The notes beneath the pieces were generated by a model, which was given only the letters and a program-made list of their open reading frames with translations, was not told the DNA's origin and did not search any database. 38,834 nucleotides of DNA from a virus, in the IMG/VR virus record IMGVR_UViG_3300020152_000042, positions 1 to 38,834 of that record, one strand, 5' to 3'. Made by a program: the position numbers and the translations under genes. Below, in pieces: positions 24,462-31,585 of the stretch; within the stretch, counting starts at the first letter, position 1; every line of letters begins with the position of its first letter.

Positions 24462-24868
24462 ACCTTCTCGCCTGGCTCGGAAAGCTCATCACCGGCCCGC
24501 TCATCGGGGCCATGCTCAACGCCTACAAACTCAGGCTGCAAGCTGAGAGCGCCGAGCAGAAAGTCATAGCCGAGGCTGCGATCGAGGACATCCGCCGGCA
24601 GATTGCCGACCGGGAGGCCGCGAAGGAAATCCGCCTCGCGACTGCCACCTTCTGGGAAATGCGGCTTGTTACCGCCCTCGTGGCCGGTTGCTTTGCCCTG
24701 CATCTCGCCCTCGTAACGCTCGACACATGCTTCGCCCTTGGCTGGCGTGTCGCCGCCTTCCCCAAACCTTTCGACGAGTGGCAGGGCACGATCTTGCTCT
24801 CATTCTTCGGTGTCCAAGCCTTCGGCAAGGGCATCACCGCCATCGCCTCCGCAATCCGGGGCAGATAG
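24458..24868 (+). CDS. Holin-like membrane protein with coiled coil
   Basis: A 136-residue protein: a mildly hydrophobic start (LAWLGKLITGPLIGAML), a charged helical stretch (about 22-65) and two membrane helices (about 68-92, MRLVTALVAGCFALHLALV, and 109-132, GTILLSFFGVQAFGKGITAI). This matches the three-segment holin-like proteins found in alphaproteobacterial phage lysis cassettes. It may be a second holin, an antiholin, or an inner-membrane partner for disrupting the outer membrane. It is coupled by ATGA to the gene before it. Confidence 0.6.
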   Translation: MNLLAWLGKLITGPLIGAMLNAYKLRLQAESAEQKVIAEAAIEDIRRQIADREAAKEIRLATATFWEMRLVTALVAGCFALHLALVTLDTCFALGWRVAAFPKPFDEWQGTILLSFFGVQAFGKGITAIASAIRGR

Positions 24869-24877
24869 GAGCCTACC

Positions 24878-25579
24878 ATGCGCAGTGCATCCATCTACAT
24901 CACCGCTCTCCTTGCACTCGCGCTCATGGGCGTTGGCGTCAAGCTGTTTCCATTCCCCTCAGCTATTGCCTCGGAAGTGGCAAAGCAGGAAGTCGCCAAG
25001 CTCAACACGGCGGCTCCGAAGTTCGACCGAAAGCCGCTCCTGCCTGCGGACGTGAAAGTCCTGCTCGATCGCGGACATGGCTCGGCGGTTCACCTGGGCG
25101 GTTCCTTGTGGCTCACAGCGGCCCATGTCGTTGAGAACGCATCCAAGCGCCTCGATCTCCGCTTCAAGGATGGCTCGATCCGCAAGGCCGAAATCCTCTG
25201 GGTCTCGAAAGACCGGGACATCGCCCTTCTCAAGGCTGATGGCGACGGCGTGTCGTTCTCCCGGCTCAACTGCTCCATGCCCAAGATCGGTGACGAAATC
25301 ACCATGGCGGGCAATCCTGTCGCGCTGGAGGACATTGTTGCCTTCGGTCGCGTTGCCGGCGACGAGCGCTCTATCGGCCACTGGAAGAGCGTGATCGTCG
25401 TTGCTGGTCCTGTCATCCCGGGTCAATCGGGGGGGGCAGTGTACAACAAGGATCACGAACTCATCGGCATCTCTGTTGGCCTCGCCCTGTTTCCTGTCGG
25501 CTTCTCCGGCTCGGCAACGGGCTATGGGTTCGTCGTTCCGGCACCCGTTCTATGCACTTTGCTTGCACGGACGGCCTGA
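24878..25579 (+). CDS. Periplasmic trypsin-like serine protease
   Basis: A 233-residue protein with an N-terminal membrane anchor or signal (ASIYITALLALALMGVGVKL) and a chymotrypsin-fold protease domain. The triad is visible: H83 in LWLTAAHVVE, D114 in KDRDIALLKAD, S184 in PGQSGGAVYN. It resembles the protease part of DegP/HtrA but has no PDZ domain. It lies in the lysis block, one base before a membrane accessory gene, where spanin genes would be expected, and no spanin pair is recognised. A role in breaking envelope links during lysis is inference; a host-modifying role is also possible. Confidence 0.8.
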   Translation: MRSASIYITALLALALMGVGVKLFPFPSAIASEVAKQEVAKLNTAAPKFDRKPLLPADVKVLLDRGHGSAVHLGGSLWLTAAHVVENASKRLDLRFKDGSIRKAEILWVSKDRDIALLKADGDGVSFSRLNCSMPKIGDEITMAGNPVALEDIVAFGRVAGDERSIGHWKSVIVVAGPVIPGQSGGAVYNKDHELIGISVGLALFPVGFSGSATGYGFVVPAPVLCTLLARTA

Positions 25580-25580
25580 C

Positions 25581-25835
25581 ATGACGGAGGCCGAAATTAA
25601 ATCGATCGCCGGCCAAGCGGCTAGGGCATCCGTCGAGGAAATGTTCCTCCGCTTCGGCATTGAAGCCAGTAATCCTGATGACATCAAGGCCCTTCAGCGC
25701 GACTTTGCACACCTTCGAAACTGGCGAGAGTCAACGGAAACGGTGAAACGTCAAGGAATCATAGCGGCTGTAGGCGTCCTCACAGTGGGCATCCTCGGCT
25801 TGATATGGACCGCGATCAGCAGAGGGACGGGTTGA
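25581..25835 (+). CDS. Single-pass membrane accessory protein (DUF6127-like)
   Basis: An 84-residue protein: an N-terminal helix (EAEIKSIAGQAARASVEEMF), a conserved-looking FAHLRNWRESTETVKRQG, and one C-terminal membrane helix (IIAAVGVLTVGILGLIWTAI). The pattern fits a small membrane family common in alphaproteobacterial prophage lysis blocks. It begins one base after the protease stop and overlaps the next start (TGATG). It is probably part of the lysis apparatus. Confidence 0.62.
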   Translation: MTEAEIKSIAGQAARASVEEMFLRFGIEASNPDDIKALQRDFAHLRNWRESTETVKRQGIIAAVGVLTVGILGLIWTAISRGTG

Positions 25836-26104
25836 TGACTCGCCCCGTCATATGGGTAACACCCAACAGCGAACACCGGAAGGCAAAGCGGGAACTAGCC
25901 CAAGACGGGCTCAAGCTTGCCGACATGGACCGTCTCGCCCTCGCAGACCTCGGCTGCCTCTTGTTCTCCTATCTCATCGCTGAGGACCAGGATGTCAACA
26001 AGACCCACGATATCGTCTTTCGCGGCATAAACCTCCGCGAAATGACCCAGGTCGACATGATTGCGGTCATCCAACAGGTCGCATCTTCAATGAGGTGGCT
26101 ATAG
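25835..26104 (+). CDS. Hypothetical protein
   Basis: An 89-residue soluble, helical protein (REMTQVDMIAVIQQVASSMR at the C-terminus), coupled to the gene before it by TGATG and directly joined to the metallophosphoesterase gene. No family is recognised. Confidence 0.6.
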   Translation: MTRPVIWVTPNSEHRKAKRELAQDGLKLADMDRLALADLGCLLFSYLIAEDQDVNKTHDIVFRGINLREMTQVDMIAVIQQVASSMRWL

Positions 26105-27244
26105 ATGGCAGTGCGTCTCACAGACGAAGAGCGCCAGCGATACGTAGACGCCTTTGAGGCCAGCGGGCGAAACTACGCGGAAGCCGCCCGAATGTTGGGT
26201 GTCGCACGTAGCACCATGCAGCACCACATCGCATTAGCAGAGAAGATCGAAAAGCGCGATCCGGCTGTCTCCGCAGGAATGGCCGCTATCGGCACGGGCA
26301 TTGTTCCGGCTGGTATGTGGGTCAAGACCGCGAAGGATGAAGATGGCGTTTCGCGCTCGGTCTACATCCGTCCGCAGCAGGAAGCCACAGAGGACGTCCT
26401 GGAGCGCATCAAGGCTGCGTTCGAGGGTATGGAGCCGGCGGCGCCTGTCACCCCTCCTGAACACGTGCACGCCGATCTGTGCACTGTCTGGCCTGTGATG
26501 GACATGCACCTCGGGATGCAGGCGTGGAGTCGCGAAACCGGGCAGCAGGACTACGATCTGAAGCTCGCCTGCCAGGACGTGCGCCACGCCTTCGCAAAGG
26601 TTATAGCCCTTGCCCCATCGGCCAAGGAAGCCGTCCTGATCCTCGGGGGCGACACACTTCATGCGGACGACGATCGCGCCGAGACGCCGCAGAGCAAGCA
26701 CAAGCTTGACGTCGACGGGCGGCAGTTCAAGGTGATCGAAACGGCGATCGCCATTCTCGCGGAGACCATCGAGCGCCTACTTGAAAAGCACTCGTTCCTG
26801 ACCGTCCGCGTCCTACGTGGAAACCACGATACACATTCCCATATGGTGCTCACCTTCGCCCTGGCAGAGCGGTATCGCAATGAGCCTCGGATATCAGTCG
26901 ACAAAGACCCTCGCGACCTGTTCATGAAGCAATGGGGGAGATCGGCCATCTTCGCCCATCACGGCGACCGCGGGAAGCCCGACAAGATGGCGCTCTATAT
27001 TTCGGACATTTGCCCATTCTGGAGCGAGACGCGGCACCGGCATTACTTCGTTGGTCATGTGCACCACGACAACGCAAAGGACATCGGGCCGCTAAGGTAT
27101 GAGAGCCTTCGCGCCTTCTGTCCGCCAGACGCCTATGCGGCTGGGATGGGGTACGGCGCTCGTCGAGCACTGCAAGCGGTTACGTTTCACAACCGAGACG
27201 GGCTTGTTCTCCGGGCACTTGATCCAATTGGCCGGGAAAGTTGA
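26105..27244 (+). CDS. HTH plus calcineurin-like metallophosphoesterase
   Basis: A 379-residue protein. Residues 8-48 are a helix-turn-helix of the kind that reads DNA (NYAEAARMLGVARSTMQHHI). Residues 125-370 are a calcineurin-like phosphoesterase with all metal-site motifs: D133-x-H135, GGD (181-183), GNHD (239-242), HHGD (285-288) and GHVH (317-320). The family includes nucleases such as SbcD/Mre11 and phosphodiesterases. The HTH suggests action on DNA. Homologues are common near the end of late operons in related phages, with unknown role. Its last 65 bases overlap the convergent HNH gene. Confidence 0.8.
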   Translation: MAVRLTDEERQRYVDAFEASGRNYAEAARMLGVARSTMQHHIALAEKIEKRDPAVSAGMAAIGTGIVPAGMWVKTAKDEDGVSRSVYIRPQQEATEDVLERIKAAFEGMEPAAPVTPPEHVHADLCTVWPVMDMHLGMQAWSRETGQQDYDLKLACQDVRHAFAKVIALAPSAKEAVLILGGDTLHADDDRAETPQSKHKLDVDGRQFKVIETAIAILAETIERLLEKHSFLTVRVLRGNHDTHSHMVLTFALAERYRNEPRISVDKDPRDLFMKQWGRSAIFAHHGDRGKPDKMALYISDICPFWSETRHRHYFVGHVHHDNAKDIGPLRYESLRAFCPPDAYAAGMGYGARRALQAVTFHNRDGLVLRALDPIGRES

Positions 27245-27794
27245 GGCGCGCGAACTCGCCGTGATGCTTTAGAGCAACCCGATCCCGAGCTAGGGCGGCT
27301 TCCTCTTCCGTGTCGTATGTCCCGAGATATTTGAACTGTCCGTCCAAAACGATTTGGGCATACCATTTCCCGCAGCCATTCGACTGAACGCCGACAAACC
27401 GCGATTGGCTGCCCGGTCTACTCCCCCTATTCCACTTGTTTTGTTGAGATGACGCTATCCGCAGATTGACAATTCGGTTATCAGCCGGGTCGCCATTGGC
27501 ATGGTCAATTTCTCCTGTCGGCCACTCCCCATAGTGAATAGCCCAAGCTACTCGGTGCGCCTTAAGCGCCTGCTTGAAAAGATTGCCGCGCCGATGCCCC
27601 CATGCATTCGTAGCGGTGAAAGCTTCAGTCCCGGCCCGCTTTGCATTCCATGCAGCGCAGGAATGACGGGCGGAATGATCGCCGTCAACAAACATGTCCG
27701 GCGTTCTCTCCAGCCAAAACAGTTTACCCGTTTCCGGTTCGTAGCGCAGGAGTTGACGCAATTGTTCAGGCGTGGGAAGTGGTTGCTTAGCCAT
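27180..27794 (-). CDS. HNH endonuclease with AP2 DNA-binding domain
   Basis: A 204-residue mobile (homing-type) endonuclease. The HNH core runs through AHRVAWAIHYGEWPTGEIDH, then NGDPADNRIVNLRIAS (His98, Asn106 and Asn110 visible), and the AP2 domain covers about 132-186 (SRFVGVQSN, GKWYAQIVLDGQFKYLGTY, EEEAALARDRVALKHHGE). GAGG lies 6 bases before ATG 27794; an ATG at 27806 is less likely. The C-terminal 17 residues run into the end of the metallophosphoesterase gene on the other strand. It lies between the late operon and the attachment site. Confidence 0.85.
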   Translation of the reverse strand: MAKQPLPTPEQLRQLLRYEPETGKLFWLERTPDMFVDGDHSARHSCAAWNAKRAGTEAFTATNAWGHRRGNLFKQALKAHRVAWAIHYGEWPTGEIDHANGDPADNRIVNLRIASSQQNKWNRGSRPGSQSRFVGVQSNGCGKWYAQIVLDGQFKYLGTYDTEEEAALARDRVALKHHGEFARLNFPGQLDQVPGEQARLGCET

Positions 27795-27939
27795 CTGACA
27801 CCTCATCCGTGTTGGCGTGGTTAGAGCGCGCTTTGGATTGCCGTCCTTAGCGCGTTCGCGTTTTGTACCATGCGCTGAATCCTATCACAAGACTCGGGGC
27901 GAGGTGCAGCGCGTGTCCGTCAACGCCTGATTCTGTATC

Positions 27940-28026
27940 TCAATTGAGACTCTTCACGAGTTCGTAAATCCCTGTAGCCACCAGTATGGCTGCGAAGGAA
28001 AGGGCGGGGAGAGTGAAGCGGTTCAT
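27940..28026 (-). CDS. Possible 28-residue membrane peptide
   Basis: From ATG 28026 the frame encodes MNRFTLPALSFAAILVATGI and then YELVKSLN: a positive N-terminus, one membrane helix and a charged end. No good ribosome binding site precedes it, because the upstream bases are the integrase arm repeats. It is kept as a possible gene because the peptide pattern is clear. Confidence 0.3.
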   Translation of the reverse strand: MNRFTLPALSFAAILVATGIYELVKSLN

Positions 28027-28260
28027 GCAATCATTGCCGCAATCATTGCCGTGAGGGTATTCAGCCGAATCACGGCTATCTCGCAACACTCGGGATTTGC
28101 TGCATTTCGGCGGTCTCGGAGTGGCAAGATTCGAACTTGCGACCCCCTCGTCCCGAACAATGATCTATTGCTGCCTGCCATTGTTTTTCCTACCATATTT
28201 GCGTTCTTTCGTCTACCTGAATCACGATCTGTTCCGCCCAAACGTTGGCAATCATTGCCG
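28027..28260. repeat. Palindromic 13-base repeats flanking the attachment core
   Basis: GCAATCATTGCCG occurs at 28027-28039, 28039-28051 (sharing one base) and 28248-28260. Each is built on the palindrome GCAAT-C-ATTGC. Two copies lie on one side of the core and one on the other, overlapping the integrase stop. This is the layout of integrase arm-type or excisionase sites. Confidence 0.65.
28116..28158 (-). other. attP core: 3' half of tRNA-Pro(CGG)
   Basis: Read on the minus strand, 28158 to 28116 gives an anticodon loop TTCGGGA (anticodon CGG, Pro), a variable region, a perfect T arm (GCAAG-TTCGAAT-CTTGC) and the 3' acceptor strand CACTCCG plus discriminator A. The 5' half is missing: bases before the loop do not pair with the anticodon stem, and there is no D arm. 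Temperate phages carry such tRNA 3' halves so that integration restores the host gene. It lies about 95 bases beyond the integrase stop. Phage genes lie on both sides, so it is attP. Confidence 0.85.
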
Positions 28261-29403
28261 TGGCGGCTTGGGATTTTTGCCTCTGCCGGCGCGGCCGGAT
28301 GTGAACGCATTGCCGACACCCGACTGGTGATCAGGGTGATGGTGCCCATAGACCCCGTCAAGCATCTCCTCCGTCATTCCTAGAAACCCTGCCGCTTCAT
28401 ATTTGCTTTCACCGGCCTGCATCAGCCAGGTTGCCGCGGTATGCCGCAGGGTGTGCCGGACGACGTCGGAACCGGCCTCGCCAAGCACAGCCTTGACCAG
28501 CCGCCGAAAGGCGATCTTGGGATCGGCGGGCCGTCCCTCATACTCCACGACATATCGCGCCCCCATGCGATGCCAGCGCCGCATGTGTGCGAGCAAGCGC
28601 CCGGGAATGCGGATAGCGGGCGCCCGCTTGTTGTCTGCGACGACCTCGCCCTCCCATGTTCGGTAAAAGATTCCGTTCTCCAGATCGGCCCAAGGGCGAC
28701 CGGCTTCCTTGATGAACGACGCCTGCCAAACTCGCCCCGATCGGCTCCCCGTATACAGAGCCGTGAGCAGGAACCGGGCGACGTGTATTGTCGGGCGCTT
28801 CTTGTTCAGCCTCCCCTTGACGGTAGCAACGCTCCCCTTGAAGGTTGCCCGCTTTCGATAGGCCGCCCATATGAGTTTCGCCATAACGTCGCGTTCCAGA
28901 TGCCGGACGCGGCCCCGAGGCTTGGGAGGAAGGGTTACGATCACTTCATGGCGGCATATGTTGTCGGCAATCGCCATTCGGCACGCTGCCCGAAGATCTT
29001 CCAGTTCCCGCCTTGCCTGGTTCGCCGTCGAGCGGTGCGCCACATAGGCGGCGCAGGTTAGCGTCGTGATCTTGTCCATCGTCTTGTCACCCCAGAACTC
29101 CTTGAGTTTCCGAAGCCGTGATTTGAATTCCTCCCGGCGCTTCACCTTGGGCATTTTGACGGCGGCATAAGCTATCAGGACTTCCGAAATGCCGACCTCT
29201 GAGGCGGCGCGGTGCTTCAGGCGATCCTCGGTCAGGAACCTCTTCGCGAGGTATTCCGAGAGCGCTCTTTCGGCTCCTTCTCGGTCATCAAGAGAGCATC
29301 CAGTGCTCTGTTGCTTTCCTCCATCGAGGATAAGCCACGTGGCCGCTCTTGTTGCGTCGGCCGGTCTGAGCCAGAGTCTTGCTGGTTTGCGCTCACGCGA
29401 CAT
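28252..29403 (-). CDS. int: Tyrosine-type site-specific integrase
   Basis: A 383-residue recombinase. The N-terminal part (RKPARLWLRPADATRAATW) is the arm-binding type seen in rhizobial integrases, followed by a core-binding helical domain (about 70-160). Catalytic residues: R221 in LYTGSRSGRV, H317 and R320 in HTLRHTAATW, and the nucleophile Y352 in DGVYGHHHPDH. The usual LGH histidine is a Met (FLGM, 343). It would insert the phage into the host tRNA-Pro(CGG) gene. ATG 29403 lies inside the preceding gene, so 172 bases are read in two frames. It is last in the early operon. Confidence 0.92.
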   Translation of the reverse strand: MSRERKPARLWLRPADATRAATWLILDGGKQQSTGCSLDDREGAERALSEYLAKRFLTEDRLKHRAASEVGISEVLIAYAAVKMPKVKRREEFKSRLRKLKEFWGDKTMDKITTLTCAAYVAHRSTANQARRELEDLRAACRMAIADNICRHEVIVTLPPKPRGRVRHLERDVMAKLIWAAYRKRATFKGSVATVKGRLNKKRPTIHVARFLLTALYTGSRSGRVWQASFIKEAGRPWADLENGIFYRTWEGEVVADNKRAPAIRIPGRLLAHMRRWHRMGARYVVEYEGRPADPKIAFRRLVKAVLGEAGSDVVRHTLRHTAATWLMQAGESKYEAAGFLGMTEEMLDGVYGHHHPDHQSGVGNAFTSGRAGRGKNPKPPRQ

Positions 29404-29585
29404 TTCCGCTTCATTTCCTCGATATCAGCAAGCGTTGTAAAGTCCTTGCCGGCCATGCGCATGATCGTGAGGTTGCCGCGTGCGGCCTCCCTCCGCAACC
29501 CGGATGGTGTCATGCCGCCGTGCTTGAAGGCAAGCGGGATGATATCGGCCAGCCGGATCGGCGTATGAACGTCGTCGTCCGTCAT
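29232..29585 (-). CDS. Probable excisionase / DNA-binding protein
   Basis: A 117-residue protein directly before the integrase. Residues 8-60 (IRLADIIPLAFKHGGMTPSG, LRREAARGNLTIMRMAGKDF, TTLADIEEMKRKCR) have the pattern of a winged-helix MerR/Xis-type DNA-binding domain. The C-terminal 57 residues are polar and coded by bases that also encode the integrase N-terminus. AGGAG precedes ATG 29585, which overlaps the previous stop by ATGA. A role in excision is inferred from position and domain. Confidence 0.68.
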   Translation of the reverse strand: MTDDDVHTPIRLADIIPLAFKHGGMTPSGLRREAARGNLTIMRMAGKDFTTLADIEEMKRKCRVSANQQDSGSDRPTQQERPRGLSSMEESNRALDALLMTEKEPKERSRNTSRRGS

Positions 29586-29797
29586 CTCTCCTGCTTCTCC
29601 TCGTTTACCGGGCGGCGCTCTCTAACCGTGTCGGCCAGTTCATCAAGCCAGCCAGCAACCCAGTTAGATTGGTCCCAGCATGTGCCCCATGTTGGCGCAT
29701 CACAGATGGAGTCTCCATCGCGAAAGGCCGAGCGGCCATTCTTGTAATTCGCGCCCTTACGGTTAAGGTTTCGGATGTAATCGTGGAGGCCGAACAT
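29582..29797 (-). CDS. Rmf/CrpP-like small protein
   Basis: A 71-residue protein with the spacing of the Rmf/CrpP fold: YKNGRSAFRDGDSICDAP, then SNWVAGWLDE, comparable to the G-x2-A-x3-G, C-P and W-x2-GW positions of ribosome modulation factor and its phage/plasmid relatives. Known members bind ribosomes or, in one case, are linked to ciprofloxacin resistance; the role here is unknown. ATG 29797 shares a base with the previous TGA, with GAGAGGGA before it. The longer in-frame start at 29830 is less likely. Confidence 0.5.
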   Translation of the reverse strand: MFGLHDYIRNLNRKGANYKNGRSAFRDGDSICDAPTWGTCWDQSNWVAGWLDELADTVRERRPVNEEKQER

Positions 29798-30144
29798 CAC
29801 GTCCCTCTCTCTATATCGTTGAGGGCGCATGAGATCATGGCGCGGAAGTCTACGACGATCTGAGCCGCGTGCGGAACGACATCCCCCTCATTCGGAATGA
29901 GCCTAGCGCCGCTCAAGAGCAACAAGGCGCCAGCGGCTAGTCGCTTGGCATCATCCGGCGGGTCACCATCCGCAAGCGGGACTGCTGCTGCCAGCATCTT
30001 TTCGCTCACGTTCTCCCGCAGATACTCCAGTGTCGCGCGGATGGCGGCTCGGGCTACGCGGCGAGACTGCGCATGAGTGTTGATTCCGGGGTGAAAGACG
30101 ATCCGGTCAACATCCATTGCCACATGCTCAATGATGTCAGTCAT
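29797..30144 (-). CDS. Hypothetical protein with ARAAIRATLE motif
   Basis: A 115-residue protein starting MTDIIEHVAMDVDRIV at ATG 30144, overlapping the previous gene by 8 bases. It contains RRVARAAIRATLEYL, a helix also found in the gene at 30897-31277. The C-terminal part (LLSGARLIPNEGDVVPHAAQ) is not recognised. Confidence 0.65.
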   Translation of the reverse strand: MTDIIEHVAMDVDRIVFHPGINTHAQSRRVARAAIRATLEYLRENVSEKMLAAAVPLADGDPPDDAKRLAAGALLLLSGARLIPNEGDVVPHAAQIVVDFRAMISCALNDIERGT

Positions 30145-30472
30145 ACTGGGTAAACTCCAATGTCGGCTTGCCATCCGCGAACCATTGGCTCCATCCGCGG
30201 AAGTCCCGCCAACTCTCGCTGTAGGCATAGACGCCTGCCCAACCGAGCAGCCAGAAATACAGGCGATTGTTGCTGAACCGCTGCGGCATCATGATCACCA
30301 GTTTGAAGGCGTAGCGGCAGAGTACGAACAATCCCGCGTCACGCAGCCATGATCTCACGCCTCTGCCGACTGGATAGTCCGCGTGCATGCCAGCAGAACG
30401 ATCTGTTTTGCGGCTCTTGATCTGGTGAGCCTTGATGGCCGCCCTAGTACGGATGAGGTCCATAACCTTCAT
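30137..30472 (-). CDS. Hypothetical protein, possibly membrane-associated
   Basis: A 111-residue basic protein with aromatic, mildly hydrophobic segments (LRDAGLFVLCRYAFKLVIMM and NNRLYFWLLGWAGVYAY). It starts by ATGA overlap with the gene before it. No family is recognised. Confidence 0.6.
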   Translation of the reverse strand: MKVMDLIRTRAAIKAHQIKSRKTDRSAGMHADYPVGRGVRSWLRDAGLFVLCRYAFKLVIMMPQRFSNNRLYFWLLGWAGVYAYSESWRDFRGWSQWFADGKPTLEFTQYD

Positions 30473-30900
30473 TGGGCCTTCTCCCCTGCGAGATTACGGA
30501 GGCCATCTTGCGCTACCCTCCACATATTCATCGGGTGAGCGCCTGGGTTGTCGATGATCCATTGCAGAGCCGTCCGAGCTTCCTCAAGCTGCGCCTTGAG
30601 AGCCTTGGCCCGCTCGAACATTTCGTCACCCCAGCAGGTGTCCTCAAAATCTCCGTCGTACCCGGCAAGGAGATAGGAGTCGGCGCCGACTCGGCCTTGG
30701 AGTTCAATGTCCAAATCAATCCAGACGCTTGGCATCCAGAAGAACAACGCCTTCTGCAGGCGTTTACGGTGCGCCGTCTCGTCCTCAAGCTCTCGTCGGA
30801 GAGACGCGATCTCGGTGGCGGCATTGTGTAGCAGCCCGGTAATTTCGAACTGATTCTTCTGAATTGAGACTTCCTTCAGCCGGTCGACGAGATCGGTCAT
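30469..30900 (-). CDS. Hypothetical coiled-coil protein
   Basis: A 143-residue acidic protein with two helical stretches (NAATEIASLRRELEDETAHR near 27-46 and FERAKALKAQLEEARTALQW near 95-114) around an acidic DIELQ...GYDGDFEDTCWGD segment. The pattern (MTDLVDRLKE start, ATEIASLRRE) recurs in small phage early proteins of unknown function. ATGA overlaps join it to both neighbours. Confidence 0.65.
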   Translation of the reverse strand: MTDLVDRLKEVSIQKNQFEITGLLHNAATEIASLRRELEDETAHRKRLQKALFFWMPSVWIDLDIELQGRVGADSYLLAGYDGDFEDTCWGDEMFERAKALKAQLEEARTALQWIIDNPGAHPMNMWRVAQDGLRNLAGEKAQ

Positions 30901-31277
30901 GGCTTCCGGCCCTCCGCTATGATCTTTACGTAGGCGTCAAGATAGCCGGTCATCAAATCGCGGAAATCCTCCTGCAACTCTCCTTTGAGCAACTCCCAAA
31001 TTTCCGGCGGGATGTATTTTGGCTCGTTAGTGACCTCGATTTCAGCGGTCCTGAGCTTCTCCCCCAGCCACTCCAGGGTCGCGCGTATTGCTGCGCGGGC
31101 TGCGTCTTCGCACACACGCATCACGGCGGCTTGGCTTTCCTCGGCGGTTGTCGTACTGGCGTCTATCATCATGCTATTTGCCAGATGTACTCCTACCGGG
31201 TCGCCGTCAAATGCCGTGGGCGCATTGTTGATCGCCCGCGCTACAGTCTCTACGAGCCCGCTATGTGATGGGGTCAT
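30897..31277 (-). CDS. Hypothetical protein with ARAAIRATLE motif
   Basis: A 126-residue protein containing CEDAARAAIRATLEWLGEKL near 81-100, the same helix as in the gene at 29797-30144, then a helical C-terminus (IPPEIWELLKGELQEDFRDL). It joins both neighbours by ATGA overlap. Function is unknown. Confidence 0.65.
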   Translation of the reverse strand: MTPSHSGLVETVARAINNAPTAFDGDPVGVHLANSMMIDASTTTAEESQAAVMRVCEDAARAAIRATLEWLGEKLRTAEIEVTNEPKYIPPEIWELLKGELQEDFRDLMTGYLDAYVKIIAEGRKP

Positions 31278-31585
31278 GGCGTCACCTCCGGGCCGGCAGC
31301 AAGTGCCTGTGCTTTTTCGAAAAGGCCCATGAGAGCTCCGTCCGGGTTCGGGTGATCACGGCCCGACATGGCTAGGCCGAGGCAGGTGCCTGCGACTTCG
31401 CCGAGGAAAAGTTCAAGCTCCTTCATCCTCGCCTCCGCAGCGCTTGCTGGTGCTGCGGTGAACGCTTCCCGCGCCTCGTCGAGTTGCCGCCTGAGTGAGA
31501 CGATCTCGCGAGCAAGTCGACCAGCGTCATCCGCCCGAGTGTTTGCCCATCGCTCCAATTCTTCAGTCTTCATCATAAGCGACAT
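31274..31585 (-). CDS. Hypothetical coiled-coil protein
   Basis: A 103-residue protein with a charged helix (LAREIVSLRRQLDEAREAFT). Start ATG 31585 (MSLMMKTEELERW) is chosen for GGAGAG 7 bases upstream; ATGs at 31576 and 31573 are alternatives. It overlaps the end of the zinc-finger gene by 23 bases. Confidence 0.6.
   Translation of the reverse strand: MSLMMKTEELERWANTRADDAGRLAREIVSLRRQLDEAREAFTAAPASAAEARMKELELFLGEVAGTCLGLAMSGRDHPNPDGALMGLFEKAQALAAGPEVTP

Larger units (their letters stand above)
27795..28251. other. Integration region with attP; no clear large gene
   Basis: This 457-base stretch holds the attachment core (28116-28158), the palindromic arm repeats and a possible 28-residue membrane peptide. 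Apparent frames on the + strand across the core are the usual spurious frames produced by tRNA sequence. Confidence 0.7.

Noticed and set aside
28116-28200. A complete tRNA gene
   Set aside because: Only the 3' half is present; upstream bases do not form the anticodon stem or a D arm.
28051-28383. + strand frames across the attachment core
   Set aside because: They read VARFEL/TCDPL-type peptides typical of translated tRNA sequence and also cover the integrase end in antisense; they are not genes.
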